From Rubritalea marina DSM 17716 (GTDB lineage Bacteria > Verrucomicrobiota > Verrucomicrobiia > Verrucomicrobiales > Akkermansiaceae): a DNA stretch of 64,000 nucleotides. The notes under the pieces are model-generated. The model was not told where the DNA came from and made no database searches. It saw nothing but the letters and a program-made list of their open reading frames with translations. A program made the translations under genes and the position numbers. Shown one piece after another: positions 60,733-64,000 of this stretch. The stretch covers positions 1 to 64,000 of the forward strand of contig NZ_KB899251.1 in the NCBI RefSeq assembly GCF_000378105.1, written 5' to 3'. The first letter of the stretch is position 1; each line of letters begins with the position of its first letter.

Positions 60733-61446
60733 ATGGAACCTCTTTACGAAGGCAAAGCCAAACGACTTTACGCAACCGACGATCCGAATGTGCTTCGCAT
60801 GGAGTACAAAGACGAAGCCACTGCATTCAACGCAGAGAAGAAGGCTGAATTTGAAAATAAGGGGCGACTCAACACCGCGATCACACTTGCGATTTACCGC
60901 ATGCTCGAGGCGAAGGGAGTTGAGACTCATCTCGTGGAGTCGATTGATGACATTAACCTTCTCGTCAAGAGTGTGGATATTTTGCTCGTTGAAGTCATCG
61001 TGCGCAACGTCGCAGCTGGATCATTCAGCAAGCGTGTGGGCGTGGCTGAAGGCACTGTATTCAAGCAGCCAATCGTCGAGTTTTCCTACAAGAGCGACGC
61101 ATTAGGTGACCCACTCATCAATGACGACTACGCTCGTGAGATGGGCTTGGCCACTCCTGAAGAATGTGCAGAACTCAAGCAAAAGGCTCTGGTGATCAAT
61201 GACGTCATGATTGAGTTCTTCAAGCATGCAGGTCTCAAACTCGTCGACTTCAAAATCGAGTTTGGCCGTACCAAGGATGCAGATGCTAAGATCGTGTTGG
61301 CTGACGAAATTAGTCCCGACACCTGTCGTCTGTGGGATATCGAGACTGGTAAGAAGCTCGATAAAGATCGTTTCCGCCAAGACCTTGGTGACGTGATGGA
61401 AGCCTATGAAGAGGTTCTGAAACGTGTGGAAGCTGCTGTGAAGTAA
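60733..61446 (+). CDS. purC: SAICAR synthetase
   Basis: Phosphoribosylaminoimidazole-succinocarboxamide synthase, a step of purine synthesis. The family start MEPLYEGKAKRLYATDDPN fits ATG 60733. The upstream open frame to 60556 runs into ubiE. NAEKKAEFENKGRLNTAI, EVIVRNVAAGSFSKRVG, LVDFKIEFGR and DEISPDTCRLWD are all present. Length is 237, normal. It has its own terminator. Confidence 0.97.
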   Translation: MEPLYEGKAKRLYATDDPNVLRMEYKDEATAFNAEKKAEFENKGRLNTAITLAIYRMLEAKGVETHLVESIDDINLLVKSVDILLVEVIVRNVAAGSFSKRVGVAEGTVFKQPIVEFSYKSDALGDPLINDDYAREMGLATPEECAELKQKALVINDVMIEFFKHAGLKLVDFKIEFGRTKDADAKIVLADEISPDTCRLWDIETGKKLDKDRFRQDLGDVMEAYEEVLKRVEAAVK

Positions 61447-61476
61447 TCCAGCTTCACATCGATAAAGTTTGAATAG

Positions 61477-61512
61477 AAAACGCCTCATGCAATTTGCATG
61501 AGGCGTTTTTTT
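61477..61512 (+). terminator. purC terminator
   Basis: AAACGCCTCATGC-aattt-GCATGAGGCGTTT and a run of seven T, 30 bases after purC. Confidence 0.94.
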
Positions 61513-61634
61513 GAGCCGCTTATTTTGATCTCAGTTAGCTAGAAATCGTTGTGTCTCCCTCAGATCCCATTCCTATCGGGCTGGAACTTGAGGTGAGGCA
61601 TGAATGGCGGCAGATTCGATGCCCTATAATGTTT

Positions 61635-61841
61635 TTATAGAGGTTTTACGTTGTTTGCGCATGGGCCTTTTTTGCCTTCGCCAACTTCAAACTCTACTTT
61701 CTGACCATCGTCCAATGATGCGTATCCACCATTTGATTCGATTTCAGAGTGGTGTACGAATAAATCTTTGTCGCTGTCATCTGGAGTGATGAAGCCAAAA
61801 CCTTTTTCGGCATTAAACCACTTTACGGTACCTGTGCTCAT
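61635..61841 (-). CDS. cspA: Cold shock protein
   Basis: A 68-residue RNA/DNA-binding OB-fold protein. RNP1 KGFGFIT and RNP2 LFVHHSEI are present, with [15 protein letters not shown] as the family start. Nucleic-acid-chaperone function is known for the family. On the mRNA, an inverted repeat (stem TAAT.GGTGAT / ATCACCATTA, 61856-61896) ends 14 bases before the ATG, and no clear ribosome site is seen. That could be a temperature-sensitive leader. It is monocistronic. Confidence 0.96.
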   Translation of the reverse strand: MSTGTVKWFNAEKGFGFITPDDSDKDLFVHHSEIESNGGYASLDDGQKVEFEVGEGKKGPCANNVKPL

Positions 61842-62236
61842 ATTACTGTGTATTTTAATTGGTGATGTTATGTGTTTAGTTTCGTTATCACCATTACGAA
61901 TCTAAATTTAGAGAATGTGTTTTCATAACCTATTGGTTATTTTTTCTGTGCCAGTCTAGATGGCTGGAAAGCCATCAGAACCTACGAAGTGCTCTGATAG
62001 TTTACTAGCGCCACATTGGAAGCTTTTTAGTATGTGACTTGAAATGAAAGAGGGGGAGTTTTTTTGTTAGGGTTGTTTGGATGCTCTAGGACTAAACTAA
62101 GTTGGTGATAACTGATAGCCAAAAATGCGCAATTGGCATCTTTTCTCATTCCTGAGGGCTGAACATGGGGTGTGCCAGCCATATCAACTCGTTGTAATTT
62201 TTTGGATGGAGTGGGGGGGAACACCTAGGCTAGGCG
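61842..62236. other. 395-bp non-coding gap upstream of cspA
   Basis: This carries the cspA leader (inverted repeat at 61856-61896). It also has a hairpin GATGGCT-ggaa-AGCCATC (61959-61976) whose plus-strand loop is a GNRA tetraloop, and ATAACC/GGTTAT followed by T at 61925-61946. No ORF with coding character is seen. A small RNA cannot be excluded. Confidence 0.4.
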
Positions 62237-62272
62237 TAAAAAAGCCACCCAGGTGTCACCTAAGTGGCTTTG
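62237..62272 (-). terminator. ahpC terminator
   Basis: On the minus strand AAGCCACTTAGGTG pairs with CACCTGGGTGGCTT (one or two mismatches) and is followed by T six times. It lies 25 bases beyond the ahpC stop. Confidence 0.88.
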
Positions 62273-62296
62273 TAAATCTTGAATCGATTGGGCCGA

Positions 62297-62923
62297 TTAC
62301 TTGGAAAGGTATTCTGAGACGCCTTCGTGGTTTGCAGTCATGGCGTCATCGCCCTTCTGCCAGTCCATTGGGCAAACTTCGCCGTGTTCCTCGAAGTGCT
62401 GAAGTGCGTCGATCACGCGGATACACTCTTTGATGGAGCGACCGAGCGGCATGTCGTTGACCACCTGGTGACGAACTGTGCCAGCTTTGTCGATGAGGAA
62501 GAGGCCGCGGTAAGCAACGAGTTCTCCGTCGATTTCTACACTGCCTTCTTCGTTGACGTATGTCTCACCTGCGAGCACATCGTAGTCTTGGGAGATGGTT
62601 TTGTTGATGTCAGCAACGAGTGGGTATGTCACGCCTTCGATACCACCTTGGTTTTTCGGGGTGTTGACCCAAGCCCAGTGAGAGAACTCAGAGTCTGTGG
62701 AACAACCAACAACCTGAACGCCGCGTGCTTCAAATTCCTTGATCTCTTCTTGGAAACGATGGAGCTCGGTTGGGCAAACGAAGGTGAAGTCTTTTGGGTA
62801 GAAGAAGAGTACCACGTATTTTTCACCGATGAATTGATCGAGTGAAAATTCGTCGATGATCTTCTGGCCTTGGACTGCTTTCGCTGTGAATGATGGTGCT
62901 TTTTTACCTACAAGTACTGACAT
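62297..62923 (-). CDS. ahpC: Typical 2-Cys peroxiredoxin (AhpC/Prx1)
   Basis: Peroxide-reducing enzyme. The peroxidatic Cys is in FTFVCPTEL (C49-50 region). The resolving Cys is in HGEVCPMDW near residue 191, characteristic of typical 2-Cys enzymes. FYPKDFTF and GCSTDSEFSHWAW are conserved. Length is 208, normal. It is monocistronic with a terminator. The reductant (AhpF or thioredoxin) is not in the window. No OxyR site was identified. Confidence 0.96.
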   Translation of the reverse strand: MSVLVGKKAPSFTAKAVQGQKIIDEFSLDQFIGEKYVVLFFYPKDFTFVCPTELHRFQEEIKEFEARGVQVVGCSTDSEFSHWAWVNTPKNQGGIEGVTYPLVADINKTISQDYDVLAGETYVNEEGSVEIDGELVAYRGLFLIDKAGTVRHQVVNDMPLGRSIKECIRVIDALQHFEEHGEVCPMDWQKGDDAMTANHEGVSEYLSK

Positions 62924-63085
62924 AATAGTGATTTGTTCTTAGTTAAGAATGTTGGGAGATGCGAGCTTGGGCTGGTGCCCGAGCCGCTTGTTGCGCATGT
63001 ATCTATGCGAGGAGCAGGTGTTTCGCAACTGGTTTCTTAGTGATGCTCCGGAATAGTGGCTATAAGAGAGGCTAATAGAAGGGGC

Positions 63086-63448
63086 TTAGTCCAGTTCTGC
63101 TCTTGGTTTGAAGATTAAAATGGCACCCAAAAGAGAGAGAAGGAGAGCGTAGCCGCCGACTTTTTTGCTCATGCTAGCCAAGCCTGTTGTATCGCTTCCC
63201 ACGAAAAATAAGACGTAGAGACCGCCCAGAAGGCACAGGGCGCCGAAGATTCTTCGGCCGTGCGCTGGTCCCTTGTTCCTACCTAGAATATTTTGACCCA
63301 TGCGCCTGCGCGACATAGTGATGCAGACGTCGTTTAGGGTGAAGGATTCATTGATCTTAGTCGTGCTTTTCAGCGCAGCATAGACCTGCTCTTCATTCAT
63401 GCCTTTTTCTGACAGTTGTTCAATCAGGTCTTCCAGTTCAGGTGACAT
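63086..63448 (-). CDS. Unknown small membrane protein
   Basis: A 120-residue protein with a soluble N-terminal half (ELEDLIEQLSEKGMNEEQVYAALK, a helix-turn-helix-like UBA-type or short helical segment) and two hydrophobic helices (about 67-82 and 97-111). Function unknown. It is 42 bases downstream of the truncated ATPase gene at the right edge and on the same strand, so the two may be co-transcribed. Confidence 0.55.
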   Translation of the reverse strand: MSPELEDLIEQLSEKGMNEEQVYAALKSTTKINESFTLNDVCITMSRRRMGQNILGRNKGPAHGRRIFGALCLLGGLYVLFFVGSDTTGLASMSKKVGGYALLLSLLGAILIFKPRAELD

Positions 63449-63490
63449 GTCTAACTGTTATTAGTTTAAGCTAGGATGTCACATCAATTT

Positions 63491-64000
63491 CTAGGATTTC
63501 ACTAATTTTCTAATGGCATCTTTTCTGGTAAGTGACACGGCGATGTTGCGGATGTGATTGAGTTTTCCTTGTCTGTGTTCCTTTTTGGAGACGACCATGG
63601 TTTGGTCGCAGAGGTCAATGGCGTATGGGATGTTTCCTGAGGACATTGAGAAGGCTCCTTGGAGACCGAGTGCACGGAGGGCTTCGATACAATCGCGGAT
63701 TCGCTCGCCAGATAGCTTTGAGAAGGCCTCATCGATCGGCACGAGCCCGATACTGGGTTCTTTTCCTCGTTGATCGTAGCGATGGTAGGCGCGTAGATAG
63801 CAGGCGAGGATCGCGATGAAGTAGGGGGATTGGTTTTCACCACCTGAGAATTTGCCGGATTGTTTGTCTACTGAGGTTTCGTGGCCGTCTGGGTCTCGGG
63901 TATCGAGGACGGACATGTCGTAGTCGTAGTAGTTACGGTAATCGAGGAAGTTGAGTGCTTCAGCATTGTTTGGGTCTTCGACGAGGGTGTTGAAGATACG
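63491..64000 (-). CDS. C-terminal part of an SMC-like ATPase (COG4913/JetC-like), cut by the window edge
   Basis: The frame enters from the right edge and ends at 63491; 169 residues are visible and the start is outside. The ABC signature SGGENQSPYFIAILA is followed by the Walker B segment IGLVPIDEAFSKLSGERI and a D-loop/H-loop-like region. Before them LDYRNYYDYDMSV matches the segment found just ahead of the signature motif in COG4913 proteins (JetC of Wadjet, MksF). This is the C-terminal head half of an SMC-type clamp. SbcC is an alternative, but the DEAFSK block fits COG4913 better. No jetD-type gene follows. Confidence 0.65.
   Translation of the reverse strand, partial: RIFNTLVEDPNNAEALNFLDYRNYYDYDMSVLDTRDPDGHETSVDKQSGKFSGGENQSPYFIAILACYLRAYHRYDQRGKEPSIGLVPIDEAFSKLSGERIRDCIEALRALGLQGAFSMSSGNIPYAIDLCDQTMVVSKKEHRQGKLNHIRNIAVSLTRKDAIRKLVKS

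Noticed and set aside
61925-61976. Hairpins in the cspA upstream gap as a small RNA gene
   Set aside because: Short stems without a recognisable promoter or known RNA fold; not enough to call a gene.
1-64000. tRNA genes, CRISPR arrays, insertion sequences, prophage genes
   Set aside because: Looked for in the gaps and on both strands; no cloverleaf, spaced direct repeats, transposase or integrase motif was seen.

Overview
The window looks like a chromosomal segment of a Gram-negative bacterium of the PVC group, most likely a member of Verrucomicrobiota. This is inference. It rests on the overall gene repertoire, a meso-diaminopimelate type MurE, an outer-membrane porin and OmpH/Skp chaperone, a small lipoprotein with a PWNR...LGG tail of a type I associate with that group, and several proteins of no family I recognise. 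Base composition is even throughout, and I see no insertion sequence, prophage, integrase, tRNA or CRISPR array. Many start codons lack a clear Shine-Dalgarno sequence, so several starts were chosen by homology.

Layout. 1-340: the end of an rRNA operon (possible 23S tail, 5S rRNA, two terminators). 365-14115: housekeeping genes, mostly on the minus strand (lysA, a MATE exporter, der, pgsA, rhlE, murI, hemE, a large TPR protein), with a glycosyltransferase, an interrupted methyltransferase and bcp on the plus strand. 14220-22190: a respiratory island. Periplasmic nitrate reductase genes (napD, napA, an unusual four-heme napB, a ferredoxin and an unknown gene) diverge from a membrane module of tetraheme cytochrome c, Tat-dependent iron-sulfur protein and NrfD-type quinol oxidase subunit. 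No napC is present, so the divergent module may feed electrons from quinol to NapAB. 22260-25569: a small lipoprotein, yicC, an enlarged tatC and a HAD phosphatase.

27291-38671 is a division and cell-wall (dcw) cluster in the order mraZ-rsmH-ftsL-ftsI-murE-murF-mraY-murD-LysM protein-ftsW. Its promoter carries three 10-bp-spaced AAGTGT boxes, very probably the MraZ operator. The cluster lacks murG, murC and ftsQAZ, and it includes a LysM gene. 38688-50294: a ThuA-like protein, an ABC-F ATPase, ferritin, a PspC-like protein, a highly expressed porin, queE, a lipid-type glycosyltransferase and three unknown envelope proteins. 50291-54345: a trehalose pair (GH15 hydrolase and an OtsA-OtsB fusion). 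54421-62923: nadB, panC, skp, cdaA with a miniature CdaR-like partner, bioD, a GNAT enzyme, ubiE/menG, purC, cspA and ahpC. The right edge cuts a gene whose C-terminus resembles the SMC-like ATPase of Wadjet/MksBEF systems (COG4913/JetC).

The most interesting points are the nap island with its duplicated NapB and NrfD module, the MraZ operator overlapping a consensus promoter, the 15-bp perfect palindrome inside rsmH, the in-frame TAG in the methyltransferase, the 42-residue CdaR-like ORF overlapping cdaA, and the truncated JetC-like gene at the edge.
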